A program made the translations under genes and the position numbers. From Darksidea phi (lineage: Eukaryota > Ascomycota > Dothideomycetes > Pleosporales > Lentitheciaceae): a DNA stretch of 64,000 nucleotides. Positions 23,411 to 33,354 of the stretch are shown here, piece after piece; position 1 is the first letter of the stretch; each line of letters opens with the position of its first letter. The stretch spans positions 1 through 64,000 of the forward strand of contig JASJFT010000031.1 of the NCBI GenBank assembly GCA_030770425.1, written 5' to 3'. The notes under the pieces are model-generated. The model did no database searches and was not told where the DNA came from. It saw only the letters and a list, made by a program, of their open reading frames with translations.

Positions 23411-25583
23411 CTATATCCAACCCGGAGGAGGCTGATTCGATCGCACCGCCACAACAGGTGTGTCTGAATCACGTGAGTGTCCCGAAACCCTCCACCCTCT
23501 CTTCGGATGTAGCCTGATTTTCAGGTTCTTCGATCTATCGGACGTTGCGCTTCCCCATGTTGAAGACGAAGTGAATTGCTTTTGCATCGGGCTCGGGAGA
23601 CCGTATATGAGCGTCGGCATTGCTGAAGTTTTCCACACGCCTGGGTCAGCTTCTCCTGCGCCTTTTGTTGTTTTGATCATGGTTGCGACTAGGAAAACTA
23701 GCGTGAGGAGGAGAAGGACGGACGGAAAGGTGAGCCACTCCCATTGAATGTGGACATACGTTTCGATACTAAAAGCTGATCCATATACCATCTCCTTGCT
23801 GGCAGTCGAGCGAAGGTTGTTCGTGAAAGCGGTAGCGAGGCGTTCCATGTGGCGTGTTATATTGTTAGGAGCCATCCACGGATTGAAGGAGAGACGACGA
23901 TGAGTGGGACCGCCCCTCTGGTAGAGCCTATTCCGGAAGACGGGCTCAGCGCTTGCATTGGCGACAGTGACGAAAGAGGGGAATGCATCGTCGAAGTTGT
24001 GGACAATGTTCGAATGGGTATCTTTTGACGTTCCGTATGTTTCACTGCTATTTCCTGAAGGTTGCATTATGATATCTTCCTCGTAGTCTACATAGGTACC
24101 ATTTACACCGGCGCTTATCAGGTAATAAGCCCTCCAGGGGAATGTACCGGGCGTAGTGTTGGTGAAGGTACTTATAACCTCCTCTTGGTAAGTTGCCCAG
24201 TAGTAAGAAGACCTCAGTCGCTTGACGCACCAATATAAGACGCATTCATGTGCAATGGGTGTCTCGTTCCGATAGACGCTTTCCGCGCCATTGGCCGCCG
24301 ATGTGATGACCGCATTAGTAATAGGATTCCGTATATCTTTGAAGTTGATCGAGCCACCAAACAACTGCTCCCGAGACAAAGTGACAAGGGGCAAATTCCG
24401 CATAAGGAGAGCCTCGCCGGCGGGGGCGGCGCCAACCTCAGATCCTACCGCGGCCGTGCTATACCCGGACAAGAGTATTGGCATATCATCTGTAGCGTTG
24501 ATAAAGTATCCACATACCGACACCTCTGGAATTATATCATCATCACGAATATCCCCAGTAAGATTTCCGATCCAGTCCGCTTTCGTCATGGTACATGTAA
24601 ATGTGAGAAGTTGGGTGACGTTCACACATTTACTACAAACCCCTAGGGTTTCGTATTCTGGCCAAGTGCAATTGCTGGTCGGACACGAAACGGGGATCTC
24701 GGGGCTGGTTCCATTGCCGATGACATTAGGCTGAGTGCCGTTGCCATAAAAGAAGCTTAGTGAGGCGGGTCGAACAGTCTGCTCATTCTGAATTACCTCA
24801 ACCCCTCCTCTTGTCTCTAACGAGTTTTCCGATTCGTACCAATGGAGCTTTGCGATAGAACTTGGGGATCTTTCCAGGATCCATCGTTCTGGCAGGTCCA
24901 CGACTCGCTGAAAGAATGTATCAGTGGCGAGTAATAGCAATGTTAGCAAAGCACCAAGAGCAGGTAGAGATCTTCCTCTTGTACGAAAGAGAAGCATCAC
25001 TGAGCCCCATGCCCCACGAGATGCCTTGTCAAATATCTCGAAATCCCACATCTCTTTAGACTTCTTCCCGTTGAACCTAACAGCAAGAAATACGGTTAGC
25101 CTGGTTGTCCACGAACAACCATTGAACTCGGCTTTCATTAAAGAATTGTTTCGCCATTGTAGGGAGGCTAGGGCGGCACGCTTACCAGTTCCACTTTAGC
25201 TGTCCCAAAGCCTCCGACACAGGCAAGATAAGTGCGGCCGATACCAGTTTTGACAAGACCGTGATGATCGTGAGACCGAGCGGCCACTTCGTAAGGCTTT
25301 GGTTATTAAGGTATAGAAGAATACCAATAATCGCACCCATCAACAGCGCACTAATCGTCCAACTAATAATCTCGTATAGCCATCTCTTGCATAGGTTTTC
25401 AGAGGCGTTAAGTTGCGCGAGTTTTCTTTCGATTCGTTGCGTGATATCAAGTGAAGGCTTCTGAGTTCGAGCTTCGTAGCGTTGCGACGAGGATGGTGGC
25501 GCGTTTCGTCCCTCATCAGCGTTAAAAGGGATCGTTGTGTCTAGGTCGAACGCCCGACGGGGATGCCGCGGGATAGTGGACAT
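23411..25583 (-). CDS. DUF3176 family membrane protein, paralogue A
   Basis: Exon 1 is 25186-25583 and exon 2 is 23411-25076. The 109-bp intron interrupts the family motif KWNW|FNGKKSK. The product is 687 residues; an upstream ATG at 25649 would add 22. The function of the family is not known. An N-terminal Arg/Pro-rich cytosolic segment comes first, followed by a membrane helix (ISWTISALLMGAIIGILLYL), a second hydrophobic stretch (VLSKLVSAALILPVSEALGQ) and a third (LPALGALLTLLLLATDTFFQ). A large Asn-glycosylation-rich, Cys-containing ectodomain (SCPTSNCTWPEYETLGVCSK) follows, then a C-terminal helix (WLTFPSVLLLLTLVFLVATM). The signature WDFEIFDKASRGAWGS marks the family. It ends PPPGWI, as do paralogues B and C. 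It faces away from paralogue B. Confidence 0.9.
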
Positions 25584-28500
25584 TCTTTTAAATGAGTCGC
25601 AAGCGGGATGAATAGAAGTGGCAAATTCCGTAGGATCGATACTCGGCAATCGCTATCCTCTTAATGCTTATTAAGATGACTCGATGTTCTTCGGCTTCAT
25701 GTGGTGGTGCGAGCTGAAAGGAAAAAGAAAGGTGAGGAATCGTGGTGTCACCACAAGAGTTGGAGCAGCAGACAGCGGCCGCGATTCTCTTGCGCTATGA
25801 TGTTGTTATTATACAAGTAGCAAGCAGCCCCGAAGGCTGAGACGCACTCTCTGGGGTCGAAATGCCTCCCGGATGCGACCAGTGAGAGCCCTGGAAATGG
25901 CGCACAGAAAAATCCAGAAGCCACTTGTTTGCTCGCAGTACGCGCCCGAGCACGTCGTGCATCTATCTGCGGGTTGTAGCGCTGCCATTGCATAGGCCTT
26001 GCCTTCGCGCTACGGCGTAGCAAGATCGGCGGTTGTACTACTATTCTTAGATGAGCCAAGCTCCCCATGTGGGTGCCGGCTATAATTTCTATTGGAGGAC
26101 ATAAATTGAGCTGTAAATGGATACACATAGTAATTAAGGTGGGGTAAGGGAGAAGTGAGCGAATAAAGACGTTAAGCTTTGGAAATGCAATGACGTCATT
26201 TGCTCATGCAACATCTCGAAGTCACTAAGCAACAAATAAAATTTACCTAGAAATACTATTGAGATACAACGCAATAAGTCCCACACATTATTAGAGCGGA
26301 ATACCATAAATCTTTTGGGTGGGCATGTTTTACTGCAGCGCCAGGTGATGAGAGAGGCTGAATAGGTTGGATCTAAGTGCAATTGCGACTCTGGTCCTAC
26401 ATACGAGGTCAGCCTTGCGTTTCTTCTCATACTCCAGTTATTCATGTATTATTGGTGGTATATCTAAGCGCTAGAATGTGATGAGGGGAAGGTGAGGCTC
26501 AATAATGACTTGATATATGGACTGCGGAGACACGAATAATGGCTAATTCTGCTCGCTACTATGGATCAAGGTGTTGGTTTTGCGAGAGAAAGAGATTTTT
26601 CTGTTATTAATAACAGGAATGGGCAGACTAAGGCGACAAATAGAATTTTGATGTGATGCATGTATACAGTAAGTGTGCATGTAGCCCGGGTATGTAAGTG
26701 GATGTATGGATATATGATATATGAACGTACAGAGTAAGATTTCGCTTGTCCCAAGCATAGAGACTATGCACACTTTCTACACATACAGTAACAGCAATAA
26801 AAAAAAGGTTGTATTGAAGTTCCGCATGCAAAAGGGGTATCTTAATGAAAGTTCTGCTGTTCAGCGCCCGTGGGTGTATGTATATAAGAAATCACCAATG
26901 CCGGCGTGGGGCAATAACAATATGGACTGCTTCTTAAAGTTATACCTTGCGATGTGTAGGAAATGATACATACTGTCAGGTTTCAAAGTACAGGCATTGT
27001 AGAAAGGGAGAAGGGCTAGCGATATTACCATAGTTTAGTGGGAAGGCTGAGAGTTGAGCTGGTCTTCTGATGCTCCGTTTAAATAGTTCCAACGAGAAGA
27101 GTAAGTCGAAATATCTATAGTGCAAATCACAGAGGTTGAGGCCTTGGAACAAAACATAAAGCGGTGATGCTACGTACCTCGCTCAGTAACAAGCATGTGG
27201 GTGTAAAAGGGAACTAAGGAGGTAAGGCGCTTAGGCATTTTTGGCACGATGCTTAACATAGTGATTCCATGCCTGTGTGATCCCGCAGAGACAGGGTATG
27301 TGTCCAATACGTGGATCAAAGCAGGATGTATATTAGGATATTGACGGAGGACATGATTGAGGCAGAGAAAGGTAGCACTACCTATGGTACACGTACGAAT
27401 GCGGGCTATGCTCTTTTTAGAACGAGCTAGTCAGTAAAAAGTCATCGCACCCTCATGAAGCGCCGAAGCTGATGTGGAGGCGAATCACGGGCCCTCGTTT
27501 GCCTCGAGCGCGGCCGGCTCGTGCCTTACCCGTTCCGCAGCCGGGGAGCTTGGCGACCCTCCTAAGGCTAAAAGCTGCCGCGTGATGTAAGCGTGAGTAA
27601 GTCTCATTTGAGAAGCTCAGTATCTAATATAGTCATATTACATGGAGAACCGGAAGACCTTCGGTCTTTCTTTTGTGAAAATGCTTAACGTGCCCTGGTG
27701 CAGTGTCTCTTGAGGAGAGTGAATGAATAACCTCTCTGGTCTTCTATCCCTCTAAGATATCAAGAAAGAAGGTTACCGGAACCTTTTGAAACGAAATATA
27801 GAGCTGAAACGTTGTATGCCAATACGACTTGGTATTGAGGCTGGGGAAACGACTAGTGCTGGGGGAGAGCGCGTAGGTATTTTGGGGCTGGTGTTACAGC
27901 ATGTATATTTTTCGAATTCCAAATACTTGTGCTAATATAATCTTACGCAAAATAGAGCTAGACGCTGCAAGTACTAAGAAAAAAGAGACGCGTAGACGCA
28001 GTGAGTGGCTCGACGAAGTCATCTATCGATAAGCTAAAAATAACTAGCGTCTCACTAATGGCGGCTTGGCGAACCTCCCCGCGCGAAGCGGAACATCGTC
28101 ACTATTATTCTCACCGTCCTCTACGCCTCTTCAATGCTCTGGACAATTGCCACCCGCTTCTATTCGTCTATGCTACACCCAACAGTCTCATAGCACGGGC
28201 TTTTGACGATGGCATTAGCTTACATGTTTCGCCATTCCCACAGTAGCCGCCTATATACTGAGCCGCAGCGTCATCTTTCCTCCGCTACAGCAATGGGGCC
28301 AAAGGCTAAATATATGCTTCCCGAAGTTCTGGACACTTAGACTTTTACCGGCTACAACCTGCGATGCACCGGCGATCTAGTAACCAGCGCTTACATCCTA
28401 TCTCTGTCCGTTTAGGATCGTTCGGCTTGAGGCTTTCCGATGACTGTGCCACAATAATAGTGCTAGAAGGGGACCTTGAGCCTCATCTCTTGGCATGTTT

Positions 28501-28848
28501 CCACAGGTCGCTGGATCTGTGGCCGCGCTTACACGACGCTCTGAGTGGAGACTTGAACCGGGCAGCGTCTCTTCCAGAACGCAAATACCCACCTGCCCCG
28601 GTAATAACTGTGGTTGACGTTTCATACTGCTTCCAATCCGGGATCACGCTGTGTAGCCTAGCCCAAGGAGGAGCCGATATTACTACGTCCAAGGTAGGAT
28701 GTTTCCTGATCTCTAGCTTGGCCTCTCTACGCCTACCACGGTTCCTTCGATTGATCGTTCCTTTTTAAATGCTGGTGGGGGAAAACCTTACTCGGTAGCC
28801 ACTCTTTCTTGTTTTATTTCCTTCAGTACATTGCGCGTTTTTACTATT
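25584..28848. other. Gene-poor, partly AT-rich region
   Basis: About 3.2 kb without a supportable gene. The region 26.1-27.4 kb is AT-rich with many short TA-containing words. A GC-rich island at about 27480-27600 interrupts it. A 134-residue plus-strand open frame at 28364-28768 shows no domain. The content suggests decayed transposon DNA, but I could not identify a transposase or reverse transcriptase fragment. Confidence 0.45.
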
Positions 28849-31320
28849 ATGGCTACCCAAGCCGACTCGGAAGGATGGCCTTCATACCCACACATTCCAA
28901 TATACCTCGAGACGTACGACGACAACGGGACGGCAAGATCTTACAACACGATCTCGCCAATCTCTCCAAATTTCCGCCCACAAGACGGAGCGATTCAAGC
29001 CCTTGCAGCAGCGTCTACACAATATATACGGCCGGTCTCGCCTGCAGCCACTCATTCCAGTAACCTTTCTCCTATCTGGCCTATTCCCGAGCCCCCAATG
29101 GGACTGGCACAGCAGTGTCCGCTGCGGCCTACACTCCGCTCCCCCCCTACCGAAAGACCTCGGGTGCAGCTAGATCACAGCCTCGTCCCAAAAATACAGG
29201 AACCGAAGAGGGAGTCATGCAGCTCGAACAACCAAGCTGAGGTCAATGGCTTGGGAATTTTAAACAGACCGTTCAGCACGGAACAAATTGCCAGCATATC
29301 CCCCACATGCGAGAAAGGAGAATCGACGCCTAACATTGCCCAACGAATTGAACAACGACTCTGGCGGTACACTTCATCCAGAAATGTAATAAAGCGATGG
29401 CTTCTCGAAATCGTCAGCTGGCTCATCAGCGCTGTTTGCATGGGTGCTATCGTTGTAGTACTCTTTCTTCTCAAGGACAACACAGTACCTAAATTACCCC
29501 GAGGTCTTACGCTGAACGCATTTATTGCTGTGCTTTCTAAAATCTCCGGTGCGGCGCTAATTCTTCCAACCTCAGAGGCACTTGGTCAGCTGAAGTGGAG
29601 TTGGTTTCAGGGCGACTCGAAGAAGATGTGGGATTTCGAAATCTTCGATAACGCTTCGAGGGGCCCTTGGGGCGCTCTGTTGCTTCTCATTCGGACAAAA
29701 GGAAGATCGTTAGCAGCCGTCGGAGCTCTCATCACGCTATTCTCGTTGGCTCTCGATCCTTTCTTTCAACAAGTAGTTGATTTCCCTGAGCGTTGGGCTT
29801 TGCTCGGCGAAAGCTCGATTCCCAGTGTCACCACATATACCCCTCGCTACGGTGTAGAGTTCAAGAATGGGGTCGAGCTTATCCAGCAGGATCAGGATAT
29901 CGCGGCGATCACGCAAAAGTTTTTGTACGATAACGGAACTCAGCCTACGGTATTAGGCAATGGCACTCGTCCGGATATACCCCTCTCCTGCCCAACCAGC
30001 AACTGTACCTGGCCACTCTACAACACCCTCGGCGTGTGCAGTGCATGTGCCGATGTCTCCGAACTCCTTAGCTTTGCTTGTTTCGACAATATCACCGTCG
30101 ACTGGACTGCGAATCTAACTGGGGCTGGAACGGAGGCTAGCTATCCAACAGGAACCATGTGCGGATATTTCTTCAATTCCACAGGAGAAACGCCCGTCCT
30201 GATGTCTGGCTATATGGTAGAGCCCGGTAATTCAACAGGAGAAACGCTTTTGATGCGCACTCTACCGTTGATCTCAAACCCCGGCAGAGAGCCCTTGTAC
30301 GGCGGATCCTACACATTCAAACATGTTCGCAACCCGCTCGCTGATTTCTTCGTTGTCACTGCAGCAAATGGTACCGATAGTGTATTACGCCATCAAGCAC
30401 CTATCGCCCTCGAATGCATGCTGACCTGGTGTGTTAAAACCATGAACTCGTCCTATAACTGGGGTTCATACAAAGAAGAAGTTATACACGAGACCATCAA
30501 TACGACTACTGGCCCGTTTCCATGGGATGTAAAACGATTTATTGGCTCGTTCAACGGCACTGAGGTCTTTTATCTGCAAAATGTCACAATCGACGCACCC
30601 AATCTGAACAATTCCGTCTTTGGTGTCTCCAACGAAACAGCGATGTACACCATCCGAATACTCGACGAGTTTCTACCATCCTGGACAATTGCTACGAATC
30701 TATCTACTGAGCCCATACTCAGACATAAGTTTGCACTGTACGTCAAAGGTGTAAATTGGCGGAAACTCGAATTCAATCCGTGGCTCGCACCGAATAATAT
30801 CACAAGGCATATGGAGAGAATGGCCGCTGCGTTAACGAACGGGCTCCGATCTTCGAATAGTAGTGGCCTAATCACTGGTGACGCATATGGCACACAGACA
30901 TACGTGTCGGTCCGATGGGAGTGGCTCAGCCTACCCCTTGGGCTCCTCATTATGAGTGGAATCTTCTTGGTGTGCACTATTGTGCAAACGGGAAGGGAAG
31001 AGAACGGCCAAGTGGGAGTCTGGAAGACATCAGCAATTGCGACTCTTCTCTATGGTCTCCCAGATGAAATGCAAGAAAAGATCACCTCTTGTGCAGCGAA
31101 AGATTCCGAAATAGGAACACCACGAGCCAAAGCCAAGCAACTGAAAGTAAAACTACTTCCTACGAAAGGCTGGAGAGTGTCAGGCAGTCTATTCTCTCCA
31201 CTGACTCCCGCGCCAATGGACCCCCAGTCAACAGACCCCCAGCCAAATCCCCACCCAATAAACCCTCAACCAACGACTCCCAGACCTCATCGAAACCAGG
31301 CACCCCCGGGCTGGATCTGA
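28849..31320 (+). CDS. DUF3176 family membrane protein, paralogue B
   Basis: Single exon, 823 residues, starting at the first ATG (MATQADSEGWPSYPH). It has the same fold order as paralogues A and C: helix at LISAVCMGAIVVVLFLL, hydrophobic AALILPTSEALGQLKW, motif WDFEIFDNASRGPWGA, third helix near GALITLFSLALDPFF, a long N-glycosylated ectodomain with SCPTSNCTWPLYNTLGVCSA, and a C-terminal helix (LSLPLGLLIMSGIFLVCTIV). It differs in three ways. The N-terminus is about 130 residues longer. The intron found in A and C after the KW(N/D)W motif is absent. The tail is a Pro-rich near-repeat (STDPQPNPHPINPQP) before the shared APPGWI end. Function unknown. It is convergent with the repeat-peptide gene, 178 bp downstream. 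Confidence 0.92.
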   Translation: MATQADSEGWPSYPHIPIYLETYDDNGTARSYNTISPISPNFRPQDGAIQALAAASTQYIRPVSPAATHSSNLSPIWPIPEPPMGLAQQCPLRPTLRSPPTERPRVQLDHSLVPKIQEPKRESCSSNNQAEVNGLGILNRPFSTEQIASISPTCEKGESTPNIAQRIEQRLWRYTSSRNVIKRWLLEIVSWLISAVCMGAIVVVLFLLKDNTVPKLPRGLTLNAFIAVLSKISGAALILPTSEALGQLKWSWFQGDSKKMWDFEIFDNASRGPWGALLLLIRTKGRSLAAVGALITLFSLALDPFFQQVVDFPERWALLGESSIPSVTTYTPRYGVEFKNGVELIQQDQDIAAITQKFLYDNGTQPTVLGNGTRPDIPLSCPTSNCTWPLYNTLGVCSACADVSELLSFACFDNITVDWTANLTGAGTEASYPTGTMCGYFFNSTGETPVLMSGYMVEPGNSTGETLLMRTLPLISNPGREPLYGGSYTFKHVRNPLADFFVVTAANGTDSVLRHQAPIALECMLTWCVKTMNSSYNWGSYKEEVIHETINTTTGPFPWDVKRFIGSFNGTEVFYLQNVTIDAPNLNNSVFGVSNETAMYTIRILDEFLPSWTIATNLSTEPILRHKFALYVKGVNWRKLEFNPWLAPNNITRHMERMAAALTNGLRSSNSSGLITGDAYGTQTYVSVRWEWLSLPLGLLIMSGIFLVCTIVQTGREENGQVGVWKTSAIATLLYGLPDEMQEKITSCAAKDSEIGTPRAKAKQLKVKLLPTKGWRVSGSLFSPLTPAPMDPQSTDPQPNPHPINPQPTTPRPHRNQAPPGWI

Positions 31321-31498
31321 CCACGCATCAACCTATAAAAAGAAGACCATAGACACCAATAAACACGAATAACAAACAAATCCGTCTCTCCAAGAAGCTG
31401 AAATGGAGGAAAAAGGGTGTGGTGGGTGCTACGGAGCAATACTATCAGGGGACTGTTGAGACATCACTTATTTGTGTTCCTGAGGAAACAATATCTCG

Positions 31499-32024
31499 CT
31501 AGTCTCTAGGGGAAGGAATGATGCCACGCTTGTCTTCGGGAATGACGCCACGCTTGTCTTCCGGAATGACGCCACGCTTGTCTTCGGGGATGACGCCACG
31601 CTTGTCTTCGGGGATGACGCCACGCTTGTCTTCAGGAATGACCCCACGCTTGTCTTCAGGAATGACCCCACGCTTGTCTTCGGGGATGACGCCACGCTTG
31701 TCTTCAGGAATGACCCCACGCTTGTCTTCGGGGATGACGCCACGCTTGTCTTCCGGAATGACGCCACGCTTGTCTTCCGGAATGACGCCACGCTTGTCTT
31801 CCGGAATGACGCCACGCTTGTCTTCGGGAATGATGCCACGCGATTCGATGGTGGAATCGATCTGTGGGCATAGTCAGCAAGTTTATCGGGTTGAGAGTGC
31901 AGCCCGAACTAACCTGGGAATATGAGGGCATAGGGGCAGGCGTAGGGTCCCTCTTGGCAACTACGGGAGCGCCTAAGATGGAGATAGCCACGGAGGCAAC
32001 AACTAGGATGATTCGTCCAAGCAT
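31499..32024 (-). CDS. Kex2-processed repeat-peptide precursor (KEP), 13 GVIPED units
   Basis: Exon 1 is 31914-32024 and exon 2 is 31499-31861. The 52-bp intron has donor GTTAGT, branch TGCTGAC and acceptor CACAG, in phase 0. The product is 157 residues. Residues 1 to about 22 form a signal peptide (MLGRIILVVASVAISILGAP), followed by a Lys-Arg at 24-25 and a Pro-rich spacer. From residue 46 there are 13 contiguous 8-residue units, GIIPEDKR once and GVIPEDKR twelve times, then a degenerate last unit GIIPSPRD and a stop. Each Lys-Arg is a canonical Kex2 site, so secretory processing should release many GVIPED (plus one GIIPED) hexapeptides. The frame is fixed by the splice and by the repeats, which vary only at synonymous positions inside the array apart from the edge Val/Ile. 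Fungal KEPs serve as pheromone, hydrophobic surface-peptide or RiPP precursors; which applies here is unknown. The gene is tail-to-tail with paralogue B. Confidence 0.88.
31526..31837 (-). repeat. 24-bp tandem repeat x13 (coding)
   Basis: Thirteen exact-length 24-bp units encode G(V/I)IPEDKR on the minus strand. Because 24 is a multiple of three, all six frames stay open here. Frames other than the spliced one are shadows. Confidence 0.95.
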
Positions 32025-33266
32025 ATCGGCGATGGATTATGAACGGTGCAAGAATACGTTGGATATTTCAGAAGTTAAAGGTGAATGAGGGAAAAGAACC
32101 CACTTTCTTCAGACACGGCGTCGGAAGAGTAGATAAAGGAATGAGGGTATCTTGGGGCGCTGCGCTGCAGGAACTACAGCCGACGCGCATGAATGAGGGA
32201 GATGAATACTGTCTTTATCCATTGCGTTCCGATACATGATAGCAACCTTGTGCGATGCTTCGAAACGCCGTCCCGCATCCACACCACGCCTAGGAGCGCG
32301 TGCGTTCGCAGCAGACTGTCGCCTGAAAAACCTCGAACCACGATTTACCGTCGTGACGGATCTAGCGCAATCTCAAAGTTGCAGTATTATTGGAAGCCTG
32401 AGAGACGGCATGAATATTGAGGTATGGATTCGGTTCGATGAAACTGAAGGACAAGCGATGCTGGAACACAGTATGTCAGGCCGGACTTGCTGGAGGGCTG
32501 AACTGGTGCGGTAATGGCCGGTTGAACTCCATAACCTCGCCTTCATGCGCGCCACGAATCTTATGTTCATTGCGAAATCGATAGACTGGAATCAATAACG
32601 ATTACGCTCCTGCAATTTTCCCAGCTTTGTTCGAAGTCCAGAACTGCTAACCAATGGTAGTCTTGAAACACAGGAGGTGTGTCGTGGCGGCGGCTTGACC
32701 TTACAGCCGGGAAAGAAGCGATTGGCCAAGGGCGAATACCGTGCTGCGCCAATGACCGACCGTGGCACCTAATCACACTTCAACTTTCAACGTGATGGTC
32801 TACCGGCGCTATGCTATGTCATTCGAGGTCCGATAACGACGGGGGATGGTTGTCGAAAAGAGTGTTGATAATCGCGGACGTTTCGCACTGACCGCTAGGT
32901 CCATGTTTTGCTCACCGACCTCAGCGCTACGCCACACATCCGTCATTTCCACCAATCCGTCTCCGACAACAGACGTCCAGCCGAACCTGCGCCTTGGGAT
33001 TAGGCGTTACATGCGAAGGAATGTTCGCTACGCTCACAATTCCCTTTTCTTAATGTATGCTTTTGGAGTGCTTACAATCGACAGCAACCAAACCCCTCGC
33101 CGGTGCTTCCCCTAATCAACAACAATCAAAGGGCGGTTTAGGTGCTCACGTGGTTGAGAGGGCATGATGTCAGTTTGATAGCCACAATATCTGCATCTGT
33201 TGTGCATTTATACAAGTTTCGTGCTGAACAGGGGTTCGCAGGTTAATGCAGGACGCAAGCTATACA
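32025..33266. other. Intergenic upstream of the KEP gene
   Basis: The left part is the presumed promoter of the KEP gene. No other gene is supportable; the open frames at 32.2-33.1 kb have no domain. Confidence 0.45.
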
Positions 33267-33354
33267 CGCAACGACTACGCCTCTTCGCCGCAACGACTAC
33301 GCCTCTTAGCCGCAACGACTACGCCTCTTAGCCGCAACGACCACGCCTCTTCGC
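33267..33354 (+). repeat. 22-bp minisatellite x4
   Basis: Unit CGCAACGACTACGCCTCTTAGC, with minor changes, repeated four times. The unit length is not a multiple of three, so it is unlikely to be coding. Confidence 0.85.

Noticed and set aside
28500..28600. tRNA-like word GGTTCAAGTCTCC on the minus strand
   Set aside because: The flanking bases do not pair as a T stem and no acceptor or anticodon arm can be built.
31500..31838. CRISPR-like array at the 24-bp repeats
   Set aside because: Units are contiguous with no spacers, and the host is a eukaryote.
31468..31925. Repeat proteins in the other frames of the KEP array (RLSSGMTP-type on +, ASFRKTSV and QAWRHSGR on -)
   Set aside because: A 24-bp period keeps all six frames open. 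Only the spliced minus frame has a signal peptide and synonymous-only variation.
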